This document shows positions 8,241 to 17,232 of a DNA stretch of 64,000 nucleotides, piece by piece; position 1 is the stretch's first letter; every line of letters begins with the position of its first letter. Under the pieces are notes generated by a model that was given only the letters and a program-made list of their open reading frames with translations, had not been told where the DNA came from and ran no database searches. The position numbers and the translations under genes were made by a program. This DNA is from DASRFA01 sp035651755 (lineage in GTDB: Bacteria; Desulfobacterota; Binatia; UBA12015): NCBI GenBank assembly GCA_035651755.1, contig DASRFA010000060.1:62001-126000 (forward strand), written 5' to 3'.

Positions 8241-9680
8241 ATGCCAGAAGTCGACTACTCTCGATACCCCGTTCTGGTGGTCGACGACGAGACCGACATC
8301 CTGACCTCCATCAGGATCAGCTACGGCGAGGAGTTCCAGATCCTGTGCGCCGACGGCGGCGCGAGGGGTCTCGCCTTGCTCGAGGAGAACGACGTCGCGG
8401 TCGTCGTCGCCGACCAACGGATGCCGGGGATGGCGGGGGTCGAGTTCCTGGAGCGCACCATGGCCGTCCGTCCCGACCTCGTTCGCATCATCTTGACCGG
8501 CTACGCCGACATCGACGTCCTGATCGACGCCGTCAATACCAGCCGGATCTACCGGTACGTGACGAAGCCGTGGGACCACCAGGAGCTGCGGGTCACGCTG
8601 AAGCGGGCGATCGAGACCTACGTCCTCGAACGCGAGAACGCGCGCCTCGTCGAAGAGCTGGGGCGCGCGAACGAGCGCCTCGCGGGGGAGAATCGGTACT
8701 GGCGCGAGCGCGATTCCCGCGAGCACGAGTCGAGCGGGATCATCGGCGGCAGCGCTCGCATGCGCGATCTCGAGCGGATGATCGCGAAGGTCGCGAACGC
8801 GCCGACGACCGTGCTGGTGGAAGGCGAGACCGGTACGGGAAAGGAGCTCGTCGCACGCGCGATCCACGCCCAGAGCCCCCGGCGCGACAAGCTCTTCGTC
8901 GCCGTGAACTGCGCCGCGCTTTCGGAAAACCTGCTCGAGAGCGAGCTCTTCGGCCACCGCCGCGGTGCGTTCACCGGCGCGCTGTCCGACAAGAAGGGGC
9001 TCTTCGAGGTGGCGCACGGCGGAACGCTGTTTCTCGACGAGGTGTCCGAGACCACACCCGCGCTCCAGGCGAAGCTCCTGCGCGTCCTGCAGGAAGGCGA
9101 GATCCTCCCCGTCGGTGAGACCCGTCCCAAGAAGATCGACGTCCGGGTCGTCGCCGCGACCAACCGAAAGCTCGAGGACGAGGTGCAAGCGGGTCGCTTC
9201 CGGCAGGACCTCTACTACCGTCTGCGGGTCTTCCCGCTCAAGGTGCCGCCGCTCCGCGAGCGACTCGAGGACGTCCCTGCTCTCGCCCGCCACTTCGCGG
9301 ACCGCCACGCAGTTCGACTCGGGAAGCGCGTCGCCGGGATCTCGGCGCGCGCGATCGAGCTTCTCCGTCTGCACGCCTTTCCGGGCAACGTGCGGGAGCT
9401 CGAGAACGAGATGGAGCGCGCCGTCCTGCTGACGGAGCCGGGGGAGGAGATCACGGCGGCGGCGCTTTCGGACGCGTTCGAGGACCTCGACGGGAATGGC
9501 GAGCCCGCGCGTGACGACACGGCCGACGCGCACCGTGCGCGCGCCGAGGCGTTCGCACGCAGCGAGGTACAGGCGGCGCTCGATCGGCACCGCGGCGTAC
9601 GCACCCGGGCCGCCGAGGAGCTGGGCCTCACGTACCACGGCTTGCTGAAGCGGATGCGCCGGCTCGGGATGATCGAATGA
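8241..9680 (+). CDS. NtrC-family sigma54-dependent response regulator
   Basis: The product is 479 aa. An N-terminal receiver domain has the acidic pair DD at 15-16, phospho-acceptor Asp58 (ADQRMPG) and the conserved Lys in YVTKPW. A central AAA+ domain has Walker A GETGTGKE (~195), the sigma54-contact loop GAFTGA (~242), a Walker B in TLFLDE and the R-finger region. A C-terminal Fis-type helix-turn-helix follows (TRAAEELGLTYHGLLKRMR). The intact GAFTGA loop predicts activation of sigma54 RNA polymerase. The start at 8241 has a GGAGAT Shine-Dalgarno and follows the kinase by 28 nt, so the two form an operon. The two upstream sigma54-type boxes (2116 and 3440) are natural targets, by inference. 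Confidence 0.93.
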   Translation: MPEVDYSRYPVLVVDDETDILTSIRISYGEEFQILCADGGARGLALLEENDVAVVVADQRMPGMAGVEFLERTMAVRPDLVRIILTGYADIDVLIDAVNTSRIYRYVTKPWDHQELRVTLKRAIETYVLERENARLVEELGRANERLAGENRYWRERDSREHESSGIIGGSARMRDLERMIAKVANAPTTVLVEGETGTGKELVARAIHAQSPRRDKLFVAVNCAALSENLLESELFGHRRGAFTGALSDKKGLFEVAHGGTLFLDEVSETTPALQAKLLRVLQEGEILPVGETRPKKIDVRVVAATNRKLEDEVQAGRFRQDLYYRLRVFPLKVPPLRERLEDVPALARHFADRHAVRLGKRVAGISARAIELLRLHAFPGNVRELENEMERAVLLTEPGEEITAAALSDAFEDLDGNGEPARDDTADAHRARAEAFARSEVQAALDRHRGVRTRAAEELGLTYHGLLKRMRRLGMIE

Positions 9681-9702
9681 CGCCGCCGCGCTCTCGCCGC
9701 GA

Positions 9703-11271
9703 GTGAGCGCGCTGGACGTCGCGGCGGCGCGCCGCGGGGTGCTCGTCGTCGCCTCGGCGGCACTTCATGCGCTCGCCCTGCCGCCCTGGGACGCCTGGCC
9801 GCTCGTCTGGGTGGCGCTCGTTCCGCTGTTCCTCGCGCTGCGGGGAGCGACGGTGCGCGGGGGGTGCGCGATCGGCTTCGCGTGGGGCGTCGCGGCCATC
9901 TGGGCGATCGCGTACTGGGTGCCGCCGGCGATCGCCGCCTACTATGACCAGCCGCTCTGGGCGGGGCTCTTGCTGGCGATGCTGTCCGCGATCGTCGTGC
10001 TCGGGCTGCCGATGGCGGTGTACGGCGCGTGGGCGGCCGCGGTGCTCCCGCGGTGCAGCCCGACAGGGCGGTGCCTCGCCGCGGCTGCGATGTGGGTCGC
10101 CGTCGAGCTCGTCCGGGCGCGCGCCCCATTCGGGAATCCGTGGCTTCTCTTCGGGTACGCGTTGCTGCCGTACCCCGCGCTCTCGCAAGCCGCGGACGTC
10201 GGCGGCGTGTTCCTGCTCTCGTTCGCGTGCGTCCTCGCGAACGCCGCGATCGCGGAGCTCGTCGGTGCGCTGGCCGCGGGCGGCGCGGCACGCACCGCGG
10301 CGTGGTGGCCCACGGCGAGCGCGGCCGCAGTGCTGGCCGTCGCCGCGCTCCACGGTCGCGCCCGCCTCGCGACCGCCGATGCGCCGCACGGCGATCCGGT
10401 CGCTGTTTCGGTCGTGCAGGCGAACGTCGATCCGTCCGCGCACTGGCGAACCGAGGACTATGGCCGCGATCTCGACCGCTACCTACGGCTGTCGGGCGCC
10501 GCATCCGGGCACCCGCGCCTGCTGGTCTGGCCCGAAAGCGCGCTCACCTTCTTCGTCGATCGCGAGCCGGCCTACCGGAGCGCAATCGCGGAAACGCTGC
10601 GCGCCGCCCTCGACGGCGACCTTTTGACCGGCGGACCGCACGCCGTCGAATCGGCCGGACGGCCGGCGTCCTACTTCAACTCCGCCTTCCACCTCGGGCC
10701 GGACGGCGAGGTCCGCGCCCGCTACGACAAGGAGCGACTGCTTCCGTTCGGCGAGTACTTCCCTTGGCCTTCGCTCGACTTCCTGCGCCGGCGCTTCGGC
10801 CACGTCCGCGAGTTCACGCCCGGCGTCGAGACGCATCCGCTCGAGACGCCGGCCGGAAAGCTCGGTGTCGCGATCTGCTTCGAGGCGATCCTACCCGGAG
10901 TCGTGCGCGACCGCGTGCGCGAGGGCGCGGAGGTGCTGGTCAATCTCTCGAACGACGCCTGGCTCGGGGCGGGAGCCGGCCCGGCGCAGCACTTCGCGAT
11001 GGCGCGCCTGCGCGCGATCGAGCATCACCGCTGGCTCGTGCGAGCGGCGCCGACCGGCATCTCGGCGTTCGTCGACCCGGCCGGGCGGATCGTGCGGCAG
11101 ACGCGCCCTCAGGCGGAAGCGGTTCTCGACGGAACCGTATCGCCGTCGCGCGACACCACGTTCTACGGCGAGCACGGCGACCTGTTCGCGTGGGGGTGTG
11201 TCGCCGCGGCCGGCGCCGCTACGCTCGCCGCCCTTCGCCGCGCTCAGCCGCCGCGCGTCGCCTCGGAGTAG
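9703..11271 (+). CDS. lnt: Apolipoprotein N-acyltransferase
   Basis: The product is 522 aa, the usual length for Lnt, which adds the third acyl chain to the N-terminal cysteine of lipoproteins in the inner membrane. The N-terminal ~210 residues are hydrophobic helices; the rest is a nitrilase-like periplasmic domain. The catalytic triad is visible: Glu ~278 in VWPESAL, Lys ~343 in RYDKERLLPFGEYFP and Cys ~392 in AICFEA. The GTG start at 9703 is the first workable start; the ATG overlapping the preceding stop runs quickly into a stop in its own frame. It lies 22 nt after the response regulator and overlaps the convergent CbbO-like gene by 28 bp. The many lipoproteins in this window would be its substrates. 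Confidence 0.93.
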   Translation: MSALDVAAARRGVLVVASAALHALALPPWDAWPLVWVALVPLFLALRGATVRGGCAIGFAWGVAAIWAIAYWVPPAIAAYYDQPLWAGLLLAMLSAIVVLGLPMAVYGAWAAAVLPRCSPTGRCLAAAAMWVAVELVRARAPFGNPWLLFGYALLPYPALSQAADVGGVFLLSFACVLANAAIAELVGALAAGGAARTAAWWPTASAAAVLAVAALHGRARLATADAPHGDPVAVSVVQANVDPSAHWRTEDYGRDLDRYLRLSGAASGHPRLLVWPESALTFFVDREPAYRSAIAETLRAALDGDLLTGGPHAVESAGRPASYFNSAFHLGPDGEVRARYDKERLLPFGEYFPWPSLDFLRRRFGHVREFTPGVETHPLETPAGKLGVAICFEAILPGVVRDRVREGAEVLVNLSNDAWLGAGAGPAQHFAMARLRAIEHHRWLVRAAPTGISAFVDPAGRIVRQTRPQAEAVLDGTVSPSRDTTFYGEHGDLFAWGCVAAAGAATLAALRRAQPPRVASE

Positions 11272-14200
11272 ATCTTCGGCAGCTCGTGCGGCAGCGAGGC
11301 GATGTCCTCGATCACCATGTAGCGGCTCGCGTCGCACATCTCGCGCAGGTAGTCGTGGCCGGCGCGGTCGACGGTGATGCAGAAGGGCTGCACGCCCGCC
11401 TTCATCGCCTCGCGCAGCGCCATGGTCGTGTCGCGGAGGCCGTAGACGTTCGAGCGGCGATCGTCGCCGTAATCGAAGTCCTGCGGGAAGCCGTCCGAGA
11501 GCAGGATCAGGTGCTTCGCGCGCGAGGCGACCGCGCGGAGCTTCGCGGTCGCCTGCCGGAGGGCCGCGCCCATGCGCGTCGAGCGCTGCGGCTCGATCGC
11601 GCCGATGCGCGCACGCACCGCCTGGTTGAGCGGCTCGTCGAACGACTTGACGTCGAAGAATTCCACGCAGTCGCGGCCGTGGCCGGAGAAGCCGAAGATC
11701 GCGTAGAGGTCGCCGATCTCCTCCAGCGCCTGCGCCATGATGACGAGCGCCTCCTTCTGGATGTCGATGATGCGGCGCGCACGCGGCCGGGCGCGGATCG
11801 CGAGCGCGACGTCGGGGTCGGCGTCGCCGGGGAGCGGCGGCGAGACCTCGGTCTCCTCGTCGGTGGAAGCGGACATGTCGAGGAGGAAGAGCGTCGCGAC
11901 GTCCCGCTCCTCGCGCTGGCGCGCGGTGTACAGCTTCGGCGACGGCGTGCGGCGCGCGCGCCGGTCGGAACGCGCCATGACGGCGGCGTTCAGGTCGAAG
12001 TCCTCGCCGTCGAGGAGGCCGTGGATGACGCGGTAGCCCTCTGGCTTGACGCGCTGGAACTGCCGCCGCACCTCCGGAAGCATCTCGACGTAGCGCGCCA
12101 GCGTGCCCGCGAAGAAGCCGCCGTCGTCGCCGTCGAGCGACACCTCGTGCACCTTGCACCACTGGTGGCGATAGTCGCCGATGACGTAGTCCCACTCGTC
12201 GACGAGGTACACGCCGCGCGCCTTCCGGCCGTGGCGCGCGAGCGCGATCGCCTGATCGACCGCGGCGCTCGGCGAGCGCGGCTCGCGCTTCTCGTGCGGA
12301 CCGCCGCCACCCGTGAGACCGGCGACGAAGAGGCCGATCGCGTCGATCGGCCCCTCGGCGCGCATGACCGTCAAGTCGGGGCGCTGCTCGAGGTAGGCGC
12401 GGAGGAGGTCCGGGTCGATCGCGCTGCCGGGCGAGGTCTCCTCGCTGCGCTGGCCGGCGGCGTCGCGCAGGTCGGCCTGGCGATCGGGATCGCGGTCGGA
12501 CGAGGTGGGCGCGCCGGGTCTCGCCTCGTCCTCGTGCTCGAGCACGTACGACAGCATCAGGTCCTCCTCGAGGAAGCTCTCGAGGCCGTAGATCGGGATG
12601 AGCTCGCCCGCCGCGAGGCGATCGCAAAGGACCTCGAGCGCGCGCGCGCTGTCGTACACGGTCGCGACGCCGCCGGCGGCGCGGTCGGCGAGCGCCGCGA
12701 GCGGCTCGCCCCACGGCGGCGCGAAGGCGACGCGGGCGCGATCGCCGCCGAGAGCGAGGTAGAGGACCGCCGCCGGTGCGCCGCCGACCGGATCGGGCCG
12801 GTCGAGCGGAAAGACGCGCCGACGGAGCCACGCGACGTCGGCGACGAGCCCCGGGTAGCGCCGGGCGAGGAGCGGCATCGCGCGCACCGCTTCGAGGTGC
12901 GCGAAGAGGCCGGCAGCGACCTCCGGCTGCGCGAAGCGCCGGTAGAGCTCGGAGAGCCCGTCGGTCGCGCAAGCCGTCGACGCCGGCGCCGCGGCGGCCG
13001 CGACGTTCGCATCCGCCGGCGAAGGCCCGCCCGCGCCTCCCGACTCGTCGAGCCAGCACGCGATCTCGAACGAGCGCGTGCCGAGCTCCTCCCAGACGGT
13101 CGCGAGCGTCGCCTGCAGCTTCTGGAGCGTGAAGTTCTCTTCCCAGGTCGGGAACACGTCGGTGCGCGCGCTCACCGGAATGCTCGCCGCGTCGAGCGAG
13201 ATCGGCGAGAAGAGCCCGCCCGCGTCGCTGGGAGCGATCGCCGGGCGTGCCTTCGTGAGGAGGTGCAGGTAGCCGCGGAGCGTCGGCTCGGAGTCCTCGA
13301 GCAGGACCGCGACGTCGTGCCGCCGGAGGAACGCCCGCGCGCCGCGCGACTCGAGCGCGAAGAACGCGAGCGCCGCCGCCGGCTCGGGATCCCGCAGCGC
13401 GAGCCCCTTCTCGACGAACGCCGCCAAGTTGTCGCCGAAGCCGACCGCGTCGCCGACGCGAAGCACGGATCGCAGGTAGCGCGCGGTCGCGGTCGGCAGG
13501 TCGCGCGCGATCCGGCGCGCGAGCTCGAGGACGCGCGTCCGCACCGGCGGCGGAACGCGCCGCAGGACCGGCCCGACGACCTCGATGCAGTCGACGAGCG
13601 CCTCGGGCGCGCCGACGAGCGCGCGCGCGAGGTCGAGGACGGCGGCGCGGCTGGCGCGCGGCATGCGCGCGAGCTCCGCCGGGAGGCGCGCGAACACCCG
13701 GCCGCCCCGCTCGCGATCGCGCGCCGCGAGCCGAGCGGCGACGGCGATCGCCGCCGCGAGATCGGAGTCGGCGAGTCCCGGAGCCTCCGGAAGCCGCCCT
13801 GCCGCGTCGCCGGCGCGGCGGGCGCCGAACGCGGCCGCCTCGCAGTAGTCGGCCCACGCCTCGATCACCGGCCCGCCGTGGCGCGCCAGCGCCGCGCCGC
13901 TCGACGACGCGAATCGCTGCACGACCGGGTCTCCGCCGTGGCGAGCGGCGAGGCGGGCGATCGCCGCCGCGGCCGCGAGCAGCTGCGCGGACAGATCGTC
14001 CCGCGCGTCGCGTGCCCCGCGCGCGTCGCCGCGGACGACGAGGGCGGGCAGTGCGCTGGCCGCGAAGCTCGAGGCGGCGCGTGCCGACGCCTGCGCGATC
14101 GCCTCGGCGGCCTCGCACCAGGCCGCGAGGTCGGCCGGGCGAAGCGCCGCGACGTCGGGAAGCGCGAGGCCGACGAGCGCCTGCGTCGCCTCCCGCCCCG

Positions 14201-14399
14201 CTCCCTCGATCCGGACGAGCCGCCGCATGGCATCGGCGTACGCGGAGACGACGTCCGGCGGCAGCTCGCCGGCGAGCGACTGCGCCGCCGCCCGCAGGCG
14301 CTCGGCGAAGCCGGGGCTCAGGTCGCCGAGCTCGGCGGCGAGGGCCACCAGGCTTCCGCCGTCGGCGCGCGCGGCACCGCTTGTTCGGTCGCTCGGCAT
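11244..14399 (-). CDS. CbbO/NorD-like protein with von Willebrand A domain
   Basis: The product is 1051 aa. Most of it is an alanine/arginine-rich helical region without clear motifs; the last ~210 residues are a VWA domain with a MIDAS motif DMSAS (~841) and later strand LILLSDGFPQDFDYG. Proteins of this kind (CbbO, NorD) pair with MoxR-type AAA+ ATPases (CbbQ, NorQ) to remodel or activate metalloenzymes such as Rubisco or nitric oxide reductase. A CbbQ homologue lies 3.6 kb away on the same strand, not adjacent. The ATG at 14399 was preferred over an upstream in-frame ATG because the extra 58 residues look like non-coding translation. No Rubisco or NOR gene is visible, so the client is unknown. 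Confidence 0.82.
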   Translation of the reverse strand: MPSDRTSGAARADGGSLVALAAELGDLSPGFAERLRAAAQSLAGELPPDVVSAYADAMRRLVRIEGAGREATQALVGLALPDVAALRPADLAAWCEAAEAIAQASARAASSFAASALPALVVRGDARGARDARDDLSAQLLAAAAAIARLAARHGGDPVVQRFASSSGAALARHGGPVIEAWADYCEAAAFGARRAGDAAGRLPEAPGLADSDLAAAIAVAARLAARDRERGGRVFARLPAELARMPRASRAAVLDLARALVGAPEALVDCIEVVGPVLRRVPPPVRTRVLELARRIARDLPTATARYLRSVLRVGDAVGFGDNLAAFVEKGLALRDPEPAAALAFFALESRGARAFLRRHDVAVLLEDSEPTLRGYLHLLTKARPAIAPSDAGGLFSPISLDAASIPVSARTDVFPTWEENFTLQKLQATLATVWEELGTRSFEIACWLDESGGAGGPSPADANVAAAAAPASTACATDGLSELYRRFAQPEVAAGLFAHLEAVRAMPLLARRYPGLVADVAWLRRRVFPLDRPDPVGGAPAAVLYLALGGDRARVAFAPPWGEPLAALADRAAGGVATVYDSARALEVLCDRLAAGELIPIYGLESFLEEDLMLSYVLEHEDEARPGAPTSSDRDPDRQADLRDAAGQRSEETSPGSAIDPDLLRAYLEQRPDLTVMRAEGPIDAIGLFVAGLTGGGGPHEKREPRSPSAAVDQAIALARHGRKARGVYLVDEWDYVIGDYRHQWCKVHEVSLDGDDGGFFAGTLARYVEMLPEVRRQFQRVKPEGYRVIHGLLDGEDFDLNAAVMARSDRRARRTPSPKLYTARQREERDVATLFLLDMSASTDEETEVSPPLPGDADPDVALAIRARPRARRIIDIQKEALVIMAQALEEIGDLYAIFGFSGHGRDCVEFFDVKSFDEPLNQAVRARIGAIEPQRSTRMGAALRQATAKLRAVASRAKHLILLSDGFPQDFDYGDDRRSNVYGLRDTTMALREAMKAGVQPFCITVDRAGHDYLREMCDASRYMVIEDIASLPHELPKIYSEATRGG

Positions 14400-14560
14400 G
14401 AGGGATCGCTTCGGACGGCGGGCGCCGCGCGGACGGCCGCCGCGCGGGCGTCCGTCGCCATGCAGTCCGGCCGGCGGCCAATTAACCATACGTCCGCGGG
14501 CGACGACATACGCGGGTCGATCTTCACGACCGCGGCCGCCGACGGCGGAGGGAGCGACGA

Positions 14561-15094
14561 ATGGATCTCGCACTGGTGGCGATCGGGCTGGTGGTCGGGG
14601 CGATCAGCGGCATGGTCGGCGTCGGCGGCGGCATCCTGCTCGTGCCGGCGCTCGTCTACCTGCTCCGCTTCTCGCAGCACGAGGCGCAGGGGACGTCGCT
14701 CGCCGTGCTGGTGCCGCCGATCGGCATCTTCGCGGCGCTCGAGTACTACCGGCAGGGGTACGTGCGCCTGCCGGTGGTCGGCTGGGTCGCGGTCGGGTTC
14801 GCCGGCGGCGCGCTCGCGGGCGCGCTGATCGCGGGTCAGCTTTCGGGCACCGCCCTCCGGCGCGGGCTCGGGGTCCTGCTCTTCTTCATCGCGCTCCAGA
14901 TGCTGTTCTCGGAAGAGCGCGCGCGCTTCCAGGCGGTGCTCCCGATCGCGATCGCGACCGGCGCTGCCGGCGCGCTCGCCTGGGTCGAGCACAGGTTCGG
15001 CTTCGGCCGTCGAGCGCGCCGCCGCCTCGTGCACTGGATCCGGAGGAACCGTCCGCCGCGGCCGCTCGGGGGGGACATCGAGTACCACATCTGA
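14561..15094 (+). CDS. Half-size TauE/SafE-family membrane protein
   Basis: The product is 177 aa with about four hydrophobic helices and the typical N-terminal signature SGMVGVGGGILLVPALVYLL. TauE/SafE (DUF81) proteins usually have two such halves (~250 aa) and are thought to export sulfite or sulfonates; this one has a single half plus a basic C-terminal tail, so it would need to dimerise. The start at 14561 has GGAGGGAG upstream. It is immediately followed by, and overlaps by 4 nt, an MFS transporter. A TauD-type dioxygenase lies just beyond, which fits organosulfur chemistry, although that link is inference. Confidence 0.8.
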   Translation: MDLALVAIGLVVGAISGMVGVGGGILLVPALVYLLRFSQHEAQGTSLAVLVPPIGIFAALEYYRQGYVRLPVVGWVAVGFAGGALAGALIAGQLSGTALRRGLGVLLFFIALQMLFSEERARFQAVLPIAIATGAAGALAWVEHRFGFGRRARRRLVHWIRRNRPPRPLGGDIEYHI

Positions 15095-16245
15095 GCGCGG
15101 CGCCAGGATCGCGCCGCGCGGTCTCCGCCGCCTACTTCTTCGTCCTCGCGAGCGGCGGCGCCTTCATCCCGTACTTTCCGCTGTACCTCGCATGGCTCGG
15201 CCTCGCCGGGCCGGAGATCGGCCTCGTCCTCGCAGTGAACCCGGCGGTGCGATGGACGGGCGCGATCCTGTGGGCCTATGCCGCCGATCGCTGGCGGGTC
15301 CGGCGCCGGCTTTTGATCGCAGCCGCGATCGGCAGCACGGCGTCGCTCGCGACGCTGCTGATCGCGCACGACTTCGCGCACGTCGCCGCCGCGTGCGCGG
15401 TGATCGCGTTCCTGTCCGCGCCGCTCATCCCGCTGACGGATGCGACGGTCGTCGACCACCTCGACCTCCTCGGCGGCGACTACGGCCGGGTGCGCGCGTG
15501 GGGATCGGTCGGGTTCGTGGGCGGCTCGCTGATCGCCGCGGCGGTGCTCGGCCGGTTCGAGGCGTGGGTCGTGCCGTGGCTGCTGATCGCGCTTCAGATC
15601 GGGCTGCCGTTCGCGGTCGCCCAGCTGCCGCGCGCGCAGTTCGGGCACGCGTCGGAGTTCCGCGCACCGTGGCGGCTCCTGAACGCGCCGCTCGCGGCGT
15701 TCCTCGCGAGCTCGTTCCTCTTCCAGCTGAGCTCGGGCGCCTGGGGCGGCTTCTTCGCGGCGTACTGCCGGGCGCGCGGCTTCTCCGAGGCCGTGCCGGG
15801 CATCGCGTGGGGCTTCGCGGTCGCGTCCGAGGTGGCGACGCTCTACTTCGGGCGCCGGCTGCTCGCTTGGCTGTCGCCGCCGGATTTGATGCTCGCCGTC
15901 CTGGCCGTCACCGCGTCGCGCTATGTGCTGACGGCGGGCGCGAAGAGCGAGATCGCGGCCGTCCTCCTGCAGCTCGGGTACGGCCTCGGCTTCGCGGGCT
16001 TCCATCTCTCCGCGCAGCAGCTCCTGGCGCGCCTCGTCCCCCAGCGCAGCACGACCAACGGCCAAGCCCTCTACGGCTTCGTCTCCTTCGGCCTCGGCGG
16101 CAGCCTCGGCTTCGTGCTCGCCGGATCCCTCGTCGACCGCCTCGGCCCACCCGGCCTCTTCGCCTTCGAGGCCGCGCTCGCCGCGGCCGCGATCGTGCCG
16201 ACGCTTTGGCTGCGGTCGCTCCTGGGTCGTGCCCCAGCTCGCTAG
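15091..16245 (+). CDS. MFS transporter, phenylpropionate permease (PPP/HcaT)-like
   Basis: About 384 aa with ~12 hydrophobic helices. The N-terminus (FVLASGGAFIPYFPLYLAWL) and the later LWAYAADRWRVRR loop match the MFS_1-like group that includes the 3-phenylpropionate transporter HcaT. The start is unresolved: no in-frame ATG, GTG or TTG lies between the body of the upstream gene and the first helix, and the next GTG (15235) would remove that helix. A CTG at 15091 overlaps the TauE stop as CTGA, like the 4-nt overlaps elsewhere in this window, so I place the start there. The end overlaps the convergent TauD gene by 4 nt. Substrate unknown. Confidence 0.78.
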   Translation: MSAAPGSRRAVSAAYFFVLASGGAFIPYFPLYLAWLGLAGPEIGLVLAVNPAVRWTGAILWAYAADRWRVRRRLLIAAAIGSTASLATLLIAHDFAHVAAACAVIAFLSAPLIPLTDATVVDHLDLLGGDYGRVRAWGSVGFVGGSLIAAAVLGRFEAWVVPWLLIALQIGLPFAVAQLPRAQFGHASEFRAPWRLLNAPLAAFLASSFLFQLSSGAWGGFFAAYCRARGFSEAVPGIAWGFAVASEVATLYFGRRLLAWLSPPDLMLAVLAVTASRYVLTAGAKSEIAAVLLQLGYGLGFAGFHLSAQQLLARLVPQRSTTNGQALYGFVSFGLGGSLGFVLAGSLVDRLGPPGLFAFEAALAAAAIVPTLWLRSLLGRAPAR

Positions 16246-17129
16246 ACCGGCCTATCGCCGATGATGGTGACGCGCTCCATCACTCGCCGCTTCGGCCAGT
16301 AGTCCGACGCGGCGTAGTGCTGCACGGCGCGGTTGTCCCAGAGCGCGAGCGAGCCCGGCTCCCATCGGAATCGGCACTGGTACTCCGGGACGGCGGCCTG
16401 CTGGCAGAGGAGCCGCAGCAGCGACTCGCCGTCCGCGCGCTCGAGGCCGACGAGATGGCTCGTGAAGCCGCCGTTGACGAAGAGCGTCCTCCGGCCCGTC
16501 TCCGGGTGCGTGCGGACGACCGGATGCTCGGCCGGCGGGTACTCCTCCTGCTTCTTCTTGAGCTCGTCCGCGCTCAGGTAGCGACCGAAGGTCCGCGTGA
16601 AGTCGTGCACGGCCTTCATGCCGTCGATGCGCTGCTTGACGTCGTCGGACAGGCCCTGCCAGGCGGCGTTCATGTCCGCGAAGAGCGTGTCGCCACCGAC
16701 GTCTGGCACCTCGACTGCACGCAGCAGCGATCCGAGCGACGGCTCGAGCCGCCACGTGACGTCGGCGTGCCAGACGTTCTCGTAGCCGCCGATCGCCTCG
16801 CTCTTCTCGAACACGATGACCTCGGGAGCGTCGTTCCGGCTCGGCAGGAACGGGTGGACCTCGAGGTCGCCGAAGCGGCGCGCGAAGGCGGCCTGCTGCG
16901 CGCTGGTGACGAACTGATCGCGGAAGAACACGACCTTCCAGTCGAGGAAGGCGCGCTTCACGTCGGCGAAGGTCTCGTCGTCGATCGTCTCGGCGAGCGA
17001 GACGCCGCCGATCTCCGCCCCGATCGTCGGCGACAGCGGCCGGACCGAGATCCGGTCGTAGCGCTGTGCGGCGAGCTTCTCCGCCTCGTCGCGAAGGAAC
17101 GGGCGAGGACCGGCGTAGAACCTTGCCAT
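16242..17129 (-). CDS. TauD/TfdA-family Fe(II)/2-oxoglutarate dioxygenase
   Basis: The product is 295 aa, the normal size for this family. The 2-His-1-carboxylate iron site is intact: His121 and Asp123 in VWHADVTW and the distal His near 271 in DNRAVQHY; a 2-oxoglutarate-binding Arg is expected near 286 (RRVMERV). Relatives hydroxylate taurine, alkyl sulfates or aryloxyalkanoates so that they fall apart to an aldehyde plus sulfite, sulfate or phenol. Substrate cannot be assigned from sequence alone. The ATG at 17129 has GGAG upstream. It is the last gene of a CbbQ-SDR-TauD run on the minus strand (103 nt after the SDR gene). Confidence 0.9.
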   Translation of the reverse strand: MARFYAGPRPFLRDEAEKLAAQRYDRISVRPLSPTIGAEIGGVSLAETIDDETFADVKRAFLDWKVVFFRDQFVTSAQQAAFARRFGDLEVHPFLPSRNDAPEVIVFEKSEAIGGYENVWHADVTWRLEPSLGSLLRAVEVPDVGGDTLFADMNAAWQGLSDDVKQRIDGMKAVHDFTRTFGRYLSADELKKKQEEYPPAEHPVVRTHPETGRRTLFVNGGFTSHLVGLERADGESLLRLLCQQAAVPEYQCRFRWEPGSLALWDNRAVQHYAASDYWPKRRVMERVTIIGDRPV

Positions 17130-17232
17130 GTTGTGCTCCGAGCGCGACGGGCGAGGAATTCAGCGCGCGCCGAAGACGAGATCACACGCGCCTCGGCCGC
17201 ACAACCGTTGCAGGACGGGTGGAGGGCCCGTC

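Noticed and set aside
10029..14828. A 1599-codon open frame on the plus strand across the CbbO-like gene, and many similar long antisense frames.
   Set aside because: At this GC content stop codons are rare in shadow frames. The translations are Arg/Ala/Pro-rich with no domains, and they lie opposite genes with clear motifs.
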